Shown piece by piece: positions 56,579 to 64,000 of a stretch of 64,000 nucleotides of DNA. The DNA comes from Pseudomonas sp. PDM14 (lineage in GTDB: Bacteria; Pseudomonadota; Gammaproteobacteria; Pseudomonadales; Pseudomonadaceae). The DNA is taken from positions 310,001 through 374,000 of the forward strand of contig NZ_JACVAQ010000002.1 in the NCBI RefSeq assembly GCF_014851905.1. Reading direction: 5' to 3'. The notes below the pieces were generated by a model. That model saw nothing but the letters and a program-made list of their open reading frames with translations, searched no databases and had not been told where the DNA came from. Positions within the stretch are counted from its first letter, which is position 1. Each line of letters opens with the position of its first letter. The position numbers and the translations under genes are program-made.

Positions 56579-57610
56579 GTGAATCGAAAACTGTTGTTGG
56601 CCATCCCGCTGGTCGTGGGCGGCAGCATCGCGCTGACCCTCTACCTCAACCCGAATCCAGCCAGTGTCGCCCCTTCGCCAAGCGCTTCATCCGAACCCAC
56701 CAGCAACCTCCCCGAAGCCCCAGCAGAACTGGCGACGCAGCAGAACCAGGCACCGACCCTGGCTCCCGGCGTGGCACCGCTTCCGCCCTCCTTCGGCGGC
56801 ACCCAGGTGGACGGCGAATTCCATGTCGACGCGGCTGGCAACCTGCTGATTAGCGACGACATCCGTCGCATCTTCGACTACTTCCTCAGCGCCATCGGCG
56901 AGGAGACCATCCAGGCCAGTATCAAGCGCCTGCAGGCCTACATCACCGCGCAGCTGCAAGCGCCGGCCCGCGAACAGGCCCTGGCGCTGCTCGATCAGTA
57001 CCTCGACTACAAGAAACAACTGGTTCAGCTCGAGCGCGACCTGCCGCAACTCGCCAGCCTGGATGCCATGCAGCAACGTGAACAAGCCGTGCAGGCCCTG
57101 CGCGCTTCGATCTTCAGCGCCGACGTGCACCAGGCGTTCTTCTCTGGTGAAGAGGCCTACAACCAGTTCACCCTGCAGCGCCTGGCGATTCGTCACGACC
57201 AGCGCCTGAGCGACGAGCAGAAGGCCGAAGCCCTCGACCAGCTGCGCGCCAACCTGCCGGAGCAGCTGCAGGATGCGGTAATCCCGCAGATGCAGACCGA
57301 GCTGCGCCAACAGACTGCGGCCTTGCAGGCCCAGGGCGGCAGCGCCGAGCAGATCCAGCAGCTGCGCCTACAACTGGTCGGTGCCGAAGCCACTGCGCGC
57401 CTCAACGAGCTCGACCAGCGTCGCCAGCAATGGACCTCCCGCCTGAACGATTACCGCCAGGAAAAGGCCCGTATCGAAGCCAGCGGCCTGAGCGACAGCG
57501 ACAAGGAAAGCGCCCTGCAGGAGATCGCCGAAGAACGCTTCAACGAGCAGGAACGTCTGCGCCTGGCCGCAGCCGAAGAGCTGGCCAGCGAGCGCGAAAA
57601 GCAGAACTAG
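56579..57610 (+). CDS. lipH: Lipase-specific foldase (Lif)
   Basis: The 343-residue steric chaperone is anchored by an N-terminal helix (about residues 5-23), followed by a Pro/Ala-rich linker and an all-helical periplasmic domain that wraps around LipA. The conserved [13 protein letters not shown] (residues 96-108) is the RxxFDY(F/C)LSA motif needed for lipase activation. The start is GTG at 56579, giving [10 protein letters not shown]. The long charged helices (about residues 260-343) are typical. It works with the lipA product just upstream. The name lif is also used. Confidence 0.95.
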   Translation: MNRKLLLAIPLVVGGSIALTLYLNPNPASVAPSPSASSEPTSNLPEAPAELATQQNQAPTLAPGVAPLPPSFGGTQVDGEFHVDAAGNLLISDDIRRIFDYFLSAIGEETIQASIKRLQAYITAQLQAPAREQALALLDQYLDYKKQLVQLERDLPQLASLDAMQQREQAVQALRASIFSADVHQAFFSGEEAYNQFTLQRLAIRHDQRLSDEQKAEALDQLRANLPEQLQDAVIPQMQTELRQQTAALQAQGGSAEQIQQLRLQLVGAEATARLNELDQRRQQWTSRLNDYRQEKARIEASGLSDSDKESALQEIAEERFNEQERLRLAAAEELASEREKQN

Positions 57611-57624
57611 CGGTAGAAAAACGC

Positions 57625-57653
57625 AAAAAGGCCCGCATCAGCGGGCCTTTTTG
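57625..57653. terminator. Bidirectional terminator after the lipase foldase
   Basis: AAAAAGGCCCGC and GCGGGCCTTTTT are perfect arms around ATCA, with T-runs both ways, between convergent foldase and DoxX genes. Confidence 0.9.
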
Positions 57654-57665
57654 AGCAGTAGGCGA

Positions 57666-58100
57666 TCAGCCGGCGATGCGCCGGTCCAGGGAAAGCTTGC
57701 CGGCGCCTTCGATCAGCAGCACCGCACTGATCAGGCCGAGAATCATCGCGTACTCGTAGCCATTGGCAGTGATGAAGAAGCCGTTGACCCAGTGCACACT
57801 GAAAATCGCGACCAGCATTGCCACCAGCAGGGAAACCGCTGCAGGACGTACCAACAGGCCGATGATCAGGGCCAGGCCACCGAAGAACTCGGCGCTACCC
57901 GCCAAGCCTGCCATCAGGTAGCCGGGGGCGATGCCGATGCTTTCCAGCCACTGGCCGGTGCCGGCCAGGCCGTAGCCGCCGAACCAGCCGAAGAGCTTTT
58001 GCGAGCCGTGGGCAGCGAAGGTCAGGCCGGTGACGATGCGCAACAGGGTGATGCCGTAGCCGGCGTTGGTAGCGAGAGCGGATTTGATCAGTGCGTTCAT
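57666..58100 (-). CDS. DoxX family membrane protein
   Basis: The 144-residue protein has four membrane helices. LLRIVTGLTFAAHGSQKLFG (residues about 20-40) and GLAGSAEFFGGLALIIGLLV are DoxX signatures. The family includes quinol-oxidase subunit relatives and proteins in thiol and oxidant defence; the role here is unknown. AAGGA precedes ATG 58100. It follows an AT-rich inverted repeat on the minus strand. Confidence 0.9.
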   Translation of the reverse strand: MNALIKSALATNAGYGITLLRIVTGLTFAAHGSQKLFGWFGGYGLAGTGQWLESIGIAPGYLMAGLAGSAEFFGGLALIIGLLVRPAAVSLLVAMLVAIFSVHWVNGFFITANGYEYAMILGLISAVLLIEGAGKLSLDRRIAG

Positions 58101-58151
58101 GGGTTGCTGTCCTTGTGTTGGGGTGTGAGCAGTTGGTGAAGCACAGATTAA

Positions 58152-58209
58152 ATCAATTAATAGATTATGAAGGCGCATTTTTACGCTAATAAATATCTAA
58201 TTAATTGAT
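58152..58209. repeat. AT-rich inverted repeat between mltF-like gene and doxX
   Basis: ATCAATTAATAGATTA (58152-58167) and TATCTAATTAATTGAT (58194-58209) are inverted copies with one offset base, around a centre that itself contains GCGCATTTTTACGC. It lies just past the transglycosylase stop and 52 bp before doxX, so it may act as a terminator, a doxX operator, or both. Confidence 0.6.
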
Positions 58210-58210
58210 A

Positions 58211-59620
58211 TCAGCGTGTGCTCGCACGTTGCTTGCCCGGCTCCAGCAGCGCGCGCTCCCGATCAAACGCCAGGTAGTACTTGTTGACGCTGTTGACGTA
58301 GCTGACCACGCCCATGCCGACCTGCTCCATCGCCACCCGCTCGACCTGGAAGAACCACTGATTAGGGTTGAGTCCGCGGCGACGGGCCTCGGCCCGCAAG
58401 CCCTGAACCCGCTCCGGGCCCATGTTGTAGGCCGCCAGAACGAAGGCCATGCGTTCGCGCTCGTTGAGCTGGTTGCTGGCGAAGAACTTGCGGCGAATCA
58501 TCGCCAGGTACTTCGCCGATGCCTGCACGTTGCCGTCCACGCCCTGGATATTGCCCACTCCAACGGCACGCGCGGCCGACGGCGTAATCTGCATCAGCCC
58601 GGTGGCGCCGCCGGCACCACGCGCCTTGGGGTTGAGGGTCGACTCCTTGAACGCCAGTGCGGCGAGTGCCAGCCAGTCGAGGTCTTGCTGGCCGGCATGT
58701 TTCTGCAGCACCGGGCGCACCTGCTCCAGACGCCGCAGGTCGGCACTGGCCAAGGGATAATGCACTTTGTACAGGCGCCGGTAGACGCGCTGCAGGGTGA
58801 CATCCTGGTCGTCCGGGTTACGGTAGCTGGCGAGAAAACGATCGACGCTGGCGCGCAGCATCGGCGCATCGCGGCGCACGAACCAGCTCATGTCGCTCTT
58901 GTCCTCCAGCACCATGTGCTCATCCACCCGCAGTTTGGGCATCACCCGGGCCCAGCGCTGGGCGATCGGCTGCTCGACCACGGTGAAGGGATAGATACCG
59001 GCCTGGACCATCTCCAGCACATCCTCAACGGCCAGGCTCGGGTCAGCCCATTCGATGAGGATCGGCGCCAGCTTGCGGTCGGCCAGATTCAGGTTGAACG
59101 TGGCGATGGCCTCGCCCGCCGCACTGCCGGCCGGCAGCACCACGGTACGCCCGGCCAGCTGCAGGAAGTCCTGATAACGACGGTTGCCCTTGCGCGCAAC
59201 GAACACCAGCGGCACATCCTTGCGAATCGCCGCGCTGGCACTAACCGCCTGGGTGTTGCGGGTATCGAGCAGCTCGCCGGGAGCGACCACGTCGCCTTCC
59301 CCACGGGCCAGGGCGCCGAGCAACTGGTCCTTGCTCCTAGGGACGATCTTCAGGCGCAGGCTGCGACCGTCACGGGCATTGCGGTTGAGGTACTGCTCGA
59401 AGGCCCGCACGCGGTGGTGCTCGCTGCCGATCACCTGGCCCTTGATTTCGCCCGAGCTGTTGCGACTCTGGTTGACCAGCACCCGCAGCTCGCCGCTCTT
59501 GCGCACCTCGGCCAGGTCACGCACCGGCGCACCGCCATGCCCCACCTCCAGCGGCCCGGCCAGGCGCGCGTGCACCGGCAGTGCCAGGCAGCAGAGGAGA
59601 AGCAGCAGAGCGCGGGTCAT
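58211..59620 (-). CDS. MltF-like membrane-bound lytic murein transglycosylase
   Basis: The 469-residue protein has a signal peptide (about residues 1-18, ...LPVHA). A periplasmic-binding (SBP_bac_3) domain (about 40-280) precedes a C-terminal SLT domain with catalytic Glu in ALAFKESTLNPKARG, then GGATGLMQITPSAA and FVLAAYNMGPERV. It cleaves glycan strands to anhydromuropeptides. Pseudomonas has two MltF-type enzymes; this context (beside lipA-foldase-DoxX) is that of the MltF2 paralogue. It is divergent from tatD. Confidence 0.92.
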   Translation of the reverse strand: MTRALLLLLCCLALPVHARLAGPLEVGHGGAPVRDLAEVRKSGELRVLVNQSRNSSGEIKGQVIGSEHHRVRAFEQYLNRNARDGRSLRLKIVPRSKDQLLGALARGEGDVVAPGELLDTRNTQAVSASAAIRKDVPLVFVARKGNRRYQDFLQLAGRTVVLPAGSAAGEAIATFNLNLADRKLAPILIEWADPSLAVEDVLEMVQAGIYPFTVVEQPIAQRWARVMPKLRVDEHMVLEDKSDMSWFVRRDAPMLRASVDRFLASYRNPDDQDVTLQRVYRRLYKVHYPLASADLRRLEQVRPVLQKHAGQQDLDWLALAALAFKESTLNPKARGAGGATGLMQITPSAARAVGVGNIQGVDGNVQASAKYLAMIRRKFFASNQLNERERMAFVLAAYNMGPERVQGLRAEARRRGLNPNQWFFQVERVAMEQVGMGVVSYVNSVNKYYLAFDRERALLEPGKQRASTR

Positions 59621-59781
59621 CCAGCCTCCAGGGGGCGCCTGGGAATGATCGAGGGGGCTGGCTGGATGGGCTCGCAGCCGCGCGAGTTCCGAAACAGCGG
59701 CGCGCAGCCTGCGGCAATCATTCGCTGGGCGCCAGTCAAATCGTGTATCTGACTTTAAATAGCATTGATAACTCTATGTAA

Positions 59782-59800
59782 TTATTGATTTTATCAATAA
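59782..59800. repeat. AT-rich hairpin upstream of tatD
   Basis: TTATTGAT-TTT-ATCAATAA has perfect 8-bp arms, 47 bp before the tatD ATG, in a 227-bp divergent spacer. The ATCAAT half resembles the arms at 58152-58209, so a shared DNA-binding protein is conceivable. Confidence 0.5.
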
Positions 59801-59847
59801 ACAATCGGCTTTGTTATGCTGGCCAGCTTCGACAGCGAGGTAGCACG

Positions 59848-60660
59848 ATGCAGCTCATCGACATTGGCGTCAATCTGACCCACCCGAGTCTTGCCCGGGA
59901 GCGTGACGCGGTGCTCGCCCGGGCACAGGCCGCCGGTGTCTGCCAGTTGGTCCTGACCGGTACCAGCCTGGACGAGAGCGAAAATGCCCTGGCCCTGTGC
60001 CGTGAATTGGACGATGGCGGCCAGCGCCTGTTCAGCACTGCCGGCGTCCACCCGCACGACGCCAGCCAGTGGAGCACGGACAGCGCCCGACAGCTGCGCG
60101 CGTTGCTGGAGCAGCCGCAAGTGCGCGCGGTGGGTGAATGCGGCCTGGACTTCAACCGCGATTTTTCACCGCGTCCGCAACAGGAAAAAGCCCTCGAAGA
60201 GCAACTGGCGCTGGCCGTCGAGCTGCAACTGCCGGTATTCCTCCACGAGCGCGAGGCCAGTGAGCGCCTGCTGGCCATTCTGCGCGAGTTTCGTGACCGC
60301 CTGCCGGCGGCGGTGGTGCACTGCTTCACTGGCGAAAAGGCTGCGCTGTACGCCTACCTCGACTTGGACCTGCACATCGGCATCACCGGCTGGATCTGCG
60401 ACGAGCGCCGCGGCACGCATTTGCATCCACTGGTGCGCGAAATCCCCGAAGGCCGCCTGATGCTGGAAAGCGATGCGCCTTACCTGCTGCCACGCAGCCT
60501 GCGGCCTAAACCGAAGAGTGGCCACAACGAACCGGCCTTTCTCACGGAAGTGCTGCGCGAGGTGGCGCTGCACCGTGGCGAAAGCCAAGAGAGCGTGGCC
60601 CGGCACACCACCGCCAGCGCACGGCAGTTCTTCGACCTGCCGGCACTGGCACACGACTGA
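59848..60660 (+). CDS. tatD: TatD family metal-dependent DNase
   Basis: The 270-residue TIM-barrel hydrolase starts [20 protein letters not shown], like E. coli TatD, with [50 protein letters not shown] and [18 protein letters not shown]. Metal ligands lie in those His/Asp/Glu blocks. TatD is a 3'-5' exonuclease used in DNA repair or turnover, and despite its name it is not part of Tat transport here. GAGG precedes ATG 59848. Confidence 0.94.
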   Translation: MQLIDIGVNLTHPSLARERDAVLARAQAAGVCQLVLTGTSLDESENALALCRELDDGGQRLFSTAGVHPHDASQWSTDSARQLRALLEQPQVRAVGECGLDFNRDFSPRPQQEKALEEQLALAVELQLPVFLHEREASERLLAILREFRDRLPAAVVHCFTGEKAALYAYLDLDLHIGITGWICDERRGTHLHPLVREIPEGRLMLESDAPYLLPRSLRPKPKSGHNEPAFLTEVLREVALHRGESQESVARHTTASARQFFDLPALAHD

Positions 60661-60661
60661 C

Positions 60662-61459
60662 TCAGCCGAATACGGTGACCGTCTGCCGGCTCATCGCCAG
60701 CAACTCGCCAGACGGGCTCCACAGCCCGGCAGCGATGTGCCCGTAGCCGTCACGCGCGTGCTCGATCTGCGCGTGATACAGGCACCACTCATGGGTATTC
60801 AGCGCCGCCACCGGCTGCACGAACTCGATGGTCCAGGTCAGCGAGCTGCCAGGGGCCGGCGCACTGAGGTGCGACAGCACCGCCGGTGGCCAGGCGTCGA
60901 CCAGAGCCAGCAGATGCGCTTCGCTGACCTTGTCGTGGGAAATGTCGCTGCGCAGGCGCACCCAGCCGCCCATTTCGCGTGACGGGTTGTTGGTGAACGG
61001 CATGCCGCCCAGGCCCCAGCGCATGGCCAGAAAACGGGTGAACTCCGGCGTGACGTCCTTGATGTAGGGCAGCTCCTGGCACTCCTCCACGGCCTTCATC
61101 GCTGGTGCCGGCAACTGCTCGACATGCACTGCCGACTCGCGAGAGGCGCCGAAGCTGCCCTGCACCAGCGCCACCACCTGGCCATTCTGCACGGCCTTGC
61201 CGAGCACCTGGCTGACCGCCTTGCCCTCGCGCAGCAGCTCGGCCTCGAAGGCCACCGGCTCGCCCATCTGCAGCGGACCGATGAAGCTGATCGACAGCGA
61301 ACGTACCGGGCGGCCGGGCGTCACCTTGCCACGCATGGCCTCGTACACCAACGCCGCCACCAGGCCGCCGAAGGTGGCCCGACCCTGCCCCCACAAGGGC
61401 GGCACCACGACGTGGTGCGGACGGGTGTGCACGGCATGCAGCAGTTCAGCAAAAGTCAT
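60662..61459 (-). CDS. Acyl-CoA thioesterase (double-hotdog)
   Basis: The 265-residue protein has an N-terminal hotdog half (PPLWGQGRATFGGLVAALVY, RSLSISFIGPLQMGEPVAFE) and a C-terminal half (SSLTWTIEFVQPVAALNTHE then HIAAGLWSPSGELLAMSRQT). This matches the TesB/thioesterase-like superfamily. It probably hydrolyses medium- or long-chain acyl-CoA. GGGAGA precedes ATG 61459. It is convergent with tatD, 1 bp apart. Confidence 0.88.
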   Translation of the reverse strand: MTFAELLHAVHTRPHHVVVPPLWGQGRATFGGLVAALVYEAMRGKVTPGRPVRSLSISFIGPLQMGEPVAFEAELLREGKAVSQVLGKAVQNGQVVALVQGSFGASRESAVHVEQLPAPAMKAVEECQELPYIKDVTPEFTRFLAMRWGLGGMPFTNNPSREMGGWVRLRSDISHDKVSEAHLLALVDAWPPAVLSHLSAPAPGSSLTWTIEFVQPVAALNTHEWCLYHAQIEHARDGYGHIAAGLWSPSGELLAMSRQTVTVFG

Positions 61460-61553
61460 TCAACGGTCTCCCTCGGATAAGGAATGCAGCTTAGGAGAAA
61501 AGCGTATCGACGCGGGAGGGTCACTCCGGCCAATTCAGCGGCGGAATTCCCGC

Positions 61554-62339
61554 TCATTCAGTGGCGGGATCAGCGGCCTGCGGGTAATGCTCGAGCAATT
61601 CCAGCAGCGCCTGGTCCGCCCGACTTTCGGCCTGCAGCATGCGTGTCTGCCACTGTTCGGCGCAGACCGCGAGCGTCGGCTCGGCCGAAACTCGCGTCAG
61701 CCACTGCAGCTGATCGTGCCAGTCGCCCAGCGCGCCCTGGGCCTTGCGCAGGGCCTTGGCAGTCGCCTTGGGCAACCCGACCAGTTGCGGGTAGATCTCC
61801 GCGCAATAGCGCACGCGCTTGATCAGCAGGCGCAGGCGGTGGCGATCATGGGCCGGATCGCGCAAGGCCTCGGCCAGCGTATCGCGCTGCTTGGCCATGT
61901 ACTTGAGCACCCGTTTCTCGCCCATCCGCCACTCCCCCGCGGCGACACTGGCACGGCATTCCTCCGGCCAGTCGTCGAGCAGGATCAGCAGACGTCGCAG
62001 GGGCAATCCATCGAGCAATTGCCGATAGCCCTGCCGCACATCATCGGCATAGCGGCCAGCCAGCTCCAGATGCCCCTGGCGCTGCAGCTCGGCCATCAGC
62101 ACTTCCAGATCACGCAACGGGCCGCTGGCCTGGCCCAGGGCCGCAGCGGCCTCCTCCAGGCGCGCACATTCCGGCTGGCGGCGCAGTGGCCGCAGCAAAC
62201 TGCGCAGACGGCGCACGGCGATACGCAGGTCGTGCAACGCCTCGCTGTCGGTCGGCGCCTGCATTCGCGCCTGGCAGGCGTACAGACGCACCTGCAGCGT
62301 GATGACCTGGGCCTGCAGCGACTTCAAGAACTCGTACAT
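61554..62339 (-). CDS. CHAD domain protein
   Basis: The 261-residue, helical, Arg- and His-rich protein has conserved His in EALHDLRIAVRRLRSLLRPL (about residue 42) and in HRLRLLIKRVRYCAEIYPQL (about residue 180), the paired helix motif of CHAD domains. CHAD binds polyphosphate and localises to polyphosphate granules; no CYTH phosphatase domain is fused. GGGAGA precedes ATG 62339. It lies between the thioesterase and tgpA on the same strand. Confidence 0.9.
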   Translation of the reverse strand: MYEFLKSLQAQVITLQVRLYACQARMQAPTDSEALHDLRIAVRRLRSLLRPLRRQPECARLEEAAAALGQASGPLRDLEVLMAELQRQGHLELAGRYADDVRQGYRQLLDGLPLRRLLILLDDWPEECRASVAAGEWRMGEKRVLKYMAKQRDTLAEALRDPAHDRHRLRLLIKRVRYCAEIYPQLVGLPKATAKALRKAQGALGDWHDQLQWLTRVSAEPTLAVCAEQWQTRMLQAESRADQALLELLEHYPQAADPATE

Positions 62340-62408
62340 CGAAACTCTCCCGAACAATCCTTCATAGGCGGCTTGCCTGGTTCATCTAGCACGGCGGGCA
62401 TGACGGCA

Positions 62409-64000
62409 TCAGGACGCTGCGCGGCGCCACGGCAACTCGCGACGCAGACGCCGCAACGCCGCGCGCAACTCGTCCGCCGCCAGCGTCGCGCCGGCATAGC
62501 GCTGCGCCTCGAAGGCACTGGCGAACGCCTGGATCGCCGCCGCCTGCACCGGCAGCGCCTGGCTCGCCCGCACGGCGAACGCTCGGATCCCCTCGCCCGT
62601 TCCTCGCCGCACGCCCTGGCGCGCCAGCAACCGCTCGAAACGACGCAGCAGTTGCTGCTGCGGATCACGCCGGTGCTGCCAGGGGCGGAACAGCAACAAT
62701 GCCACCACCCCCAGCAGCACGGCACCACCACCCACCAGGGCCAGAACCAGGCGCCGCCACTCCAGCTCCCCGAACCAGCGGCGCAGGGTCTGCAGTTGCT
62801 CTTCGGACTGGTAGCCGAGCACCCAGCGCTGCCAGCCGTAATTGATGTTGTCCCAGGTCATGCGCAGGCCGTTGACCCAACTGACGTTGCGATAGCGCAA
62901 CAGCGACAGGGGCGACTCTTCGAGGAAACTCTGCTCGGCGGAAACCGCTTCCTCCAGGCCCAGCTCGATCCGCTCCGGGGCGACCTGGAAGGTTGGGTCG
63001 ACGGCGATCCAACCCTTCTCCGGCAACCAGTACTCGACCCAGGCGTGAGCATCGAACTGGCGCACCGATACGTAGCTGCGGTCGCCGCTCAGTTCACCGC
63101 CCTGGTAGCCCGCCACCACGCGCGCGGGAATCCCGGCGGCGCGCAACACGAAGGTCATGGCGCCGGCGTAATGGGCGCAGAAACCATTGCGCGTGGTGAA
63201 GAGGAAATCATCGATGCTGTTCTCGCCCACGGGTGGCGGTCGCAAGGTGTAGCCGTAGGGTTCGCGATTGAAATGCTGTAAAAGCGTGTCAACCAGCGCC
63301 TGCGGGCCCGCCGTCGAGGCTTTCAGCTCTTCGGCCCAGGCGCGCGCACGGGGGTCGCCCTGTGCCGGTAGCTGCAGGGCGAGGCGGCGCATGCCAGGTG
63401 CCAGTTCGGGGTCACGCACGGCGTCCGGCCAGGAGCTGGCCCGATAGAGCAGGTTCTGCACCACCGGTCGCACGTTCTGCAGACGGAAGTCGCTCATCTG
63501 CCGCACCCGCTCGTGGTCGCTCTGGCCGACGTCGAGCACGTACATCCACGGCCTGCCGGTGGGCTGCATGACGACGCTGTAATCGAGTTTCTCGCCGCGC
63601 TTCTCCCACTTCGCACCGGGGGCGATCAGGTCCCGCGATTGCGACCAGCGACGCCCGTCGAAGTGATCCATGGTCAACGCGCGCCAGTACAGGTCGCGGC
63701 GCTCGGGTACCGTGCCGTCGAAGCTGGCGCGGAAGGCCAGCCCGTCGGTACGGCTCAGCTCGGCGATGTCCGCCGGTGCCATGCTGTCGGACAGGCCACT
63801 GTAGGCCTTGTTCGGATTGGGCAGGCTCCACAGCGGGCCGATGCGCGGGAACAGCATGAACAGCAGTAGCATCAGCGGTACGGCCTGCAGCAACAGACCA
63901 GCGGCCAGCTTGAGCGTGGCCTTGGGCTGCACCGCAACACCGCTCTGCTGCAGACCGATCAAGGCGGCCAGTAGCGCGGTGACCGGCAGCAGGCTGTACA
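62409..64000 (-). CDS. tgpA: TgpA-type membrane transglutaminase-like protein (partial, N-terminus beyond window)
   Basis: The frame is open to the window edge; about 530 C-terminal residues are visible. Several N-terminal helices are cut, then come the periplasmic transglutaminase core NGFCAHYAGAMTFVLRAAGI (nucleophile Cys), FDAHAWVEYWLPEKGWIAVD (His and Asp). One membrane helix and a cytoplasmic tail (DUF4129-like, LRRFERLLARQGVRRGTGEG) follow. TgpA in P. aeruginosa is essential for growth and acts at the envelope. No stop interrupts the frame between 62409 and 64000. Confidence 0.92.
   Translation of the reverse strand, partial: YSLLPVTALLAALIGLQQSGVAVQPKATLKLAAGLLLQAVPLMLLLFMLFPRIGPLWSLPNPNKAYSGLSDSMAPADIAELSRTDGLAFRASFDGTVPERRDLYWRALTMDHFDGRRWSQSRDLIAPGAKWEKRGEKLDYSVVMQPTGRPWMYVLDVGQSDHERVRQMSDFRLQNVRPVVQNLLYRASSWPDAVRDPELAPGMRRLALQLPAQGDPRARAWAEELKASTAGPQALVDTLLQHFNREPYGYTLRPPPVGENSIDDFLFTTRNGFCAHYAGAMTFVLRAAGIPARVVAGYQGGELSGDRSYVSVRQFDAHAWVEYWLPEKGWIAVDPTFQVAPERIELGLEEAVSAEQSFLEESPLSLLRYRNVSWVNGLRMTWDNINYGWQRWVLGYQSEEQLQTLRRWFGELEWRRLVLALVGGGAVLLGVVALLLFRPWQHRRDPQQQLLRRFERLLARQGVRRGTGEGIRAFAVRASQALPVQAAAIQAFASAFEAQRYAGATLAADELRAALRRLRRELPWRRAAS

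Overview
The window is high-GC chromosomal DNA of a Pseudomonas species. The case rests on genus markers read directly from the translations: the major porin OprF next to the ECF sigma factor SigX and the crfX-cmpX-cmaX set, the murein lipoprotein OprI, a lactonizing lipase LipA with its steric foldase, ThrH beside CysB, and a GntR-acnD-prpF type methylcitrate operon. Several blocks keep the internal gene order known from P. aeruginosa, but the blocks are joined differently. A non-aeruginosa species (mendocina/oleovorans/stutzeri-like) is an inference. I see no phage, insertion sequence, CRISPR array, tRNA or rRNA.

1-13.4 kb is a stress and accessory region. It holds Ku (cut by the window edge), an MgtC-type membrane protein with a Cys-rich mini-protein, the large catalase KatE, glycogen phosphorylase, a DUF1652 pair, a DUF2513 protein, and a run made of a small basic Rho_N/SAP-like protein, a secreted Cys-rich protein, a DUF3182 protein, an alpha/beta hydrolase and a convergent CPA1 antiporter. 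13.4-17.5 kb has two tandem PqiA half-proteins without PqiB, a PCu(A)C copper chaperone, a UPF0126/TRIC channel and glutathione reductase. 17.5-20.3 kb has a VOC protein, galU and ugd (UDP-glucose and UDP-glucuronate supply).

20.4-25 kb is the envelope-stress block oprF, sigX, cmpX, crfX, cmaX, rraA. Just upstream of rraA lies a decayed Rieske ferredoxin gene. 25-29.7 kb has a lipase-like hydrolase, ppsA and the divergent ppsR, followed by a GNAT C-terminal remnant. 30-36.8 kb is the methylcitrate operon (GntR regulator-prpB-prpC-acnD-prpF) with a well-formed promoter flanked by two TTGTCGACAA operator copies. 37-40.1 kb is a three-gene unit (retropepsin-like protease, UUP1-type membrane protein, RimK-like ATP-grasp ligase) of unknown substrate.

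40.2-48 kb has pabB, thrH, a short CysH-like protein, cysB, a universal stress protein, a ketopantoate-reductase-like protein, a thioredoxin-like protein, a PilZ protein, DAHP synthase and a small GNAT. 48.7-54.8 kb has oprI, an L,D-transpeptidase, tesA divergent from an ABC ATPase/giant permease pair, and greB. 55.5-57.6 kb is the secreted lipase lipA and its foldase, preceded by a sigma-54-type promoter. 57.7-64 kb has DoxX, a MltF-like transglycosylase, TatD, a thioesterase, a CHAD protein and TgpA (cut by the window edge).

Most of the window is conserved Pseudomonas housekeeping and envelope biology. The most informative non-routine signals are the Rieske pseudogene with three compensating single-base deletions, the paired prp operators, the sigma-54 promoter and palindrome before lipA, the PqiA pair lacking PqiB, the retropepsin/ATP-grasp unit and the DUF3182 neighbourhood. 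Promoter and operator calls were made by eye. Family names come from recognising sequence motifs, not from a database search.
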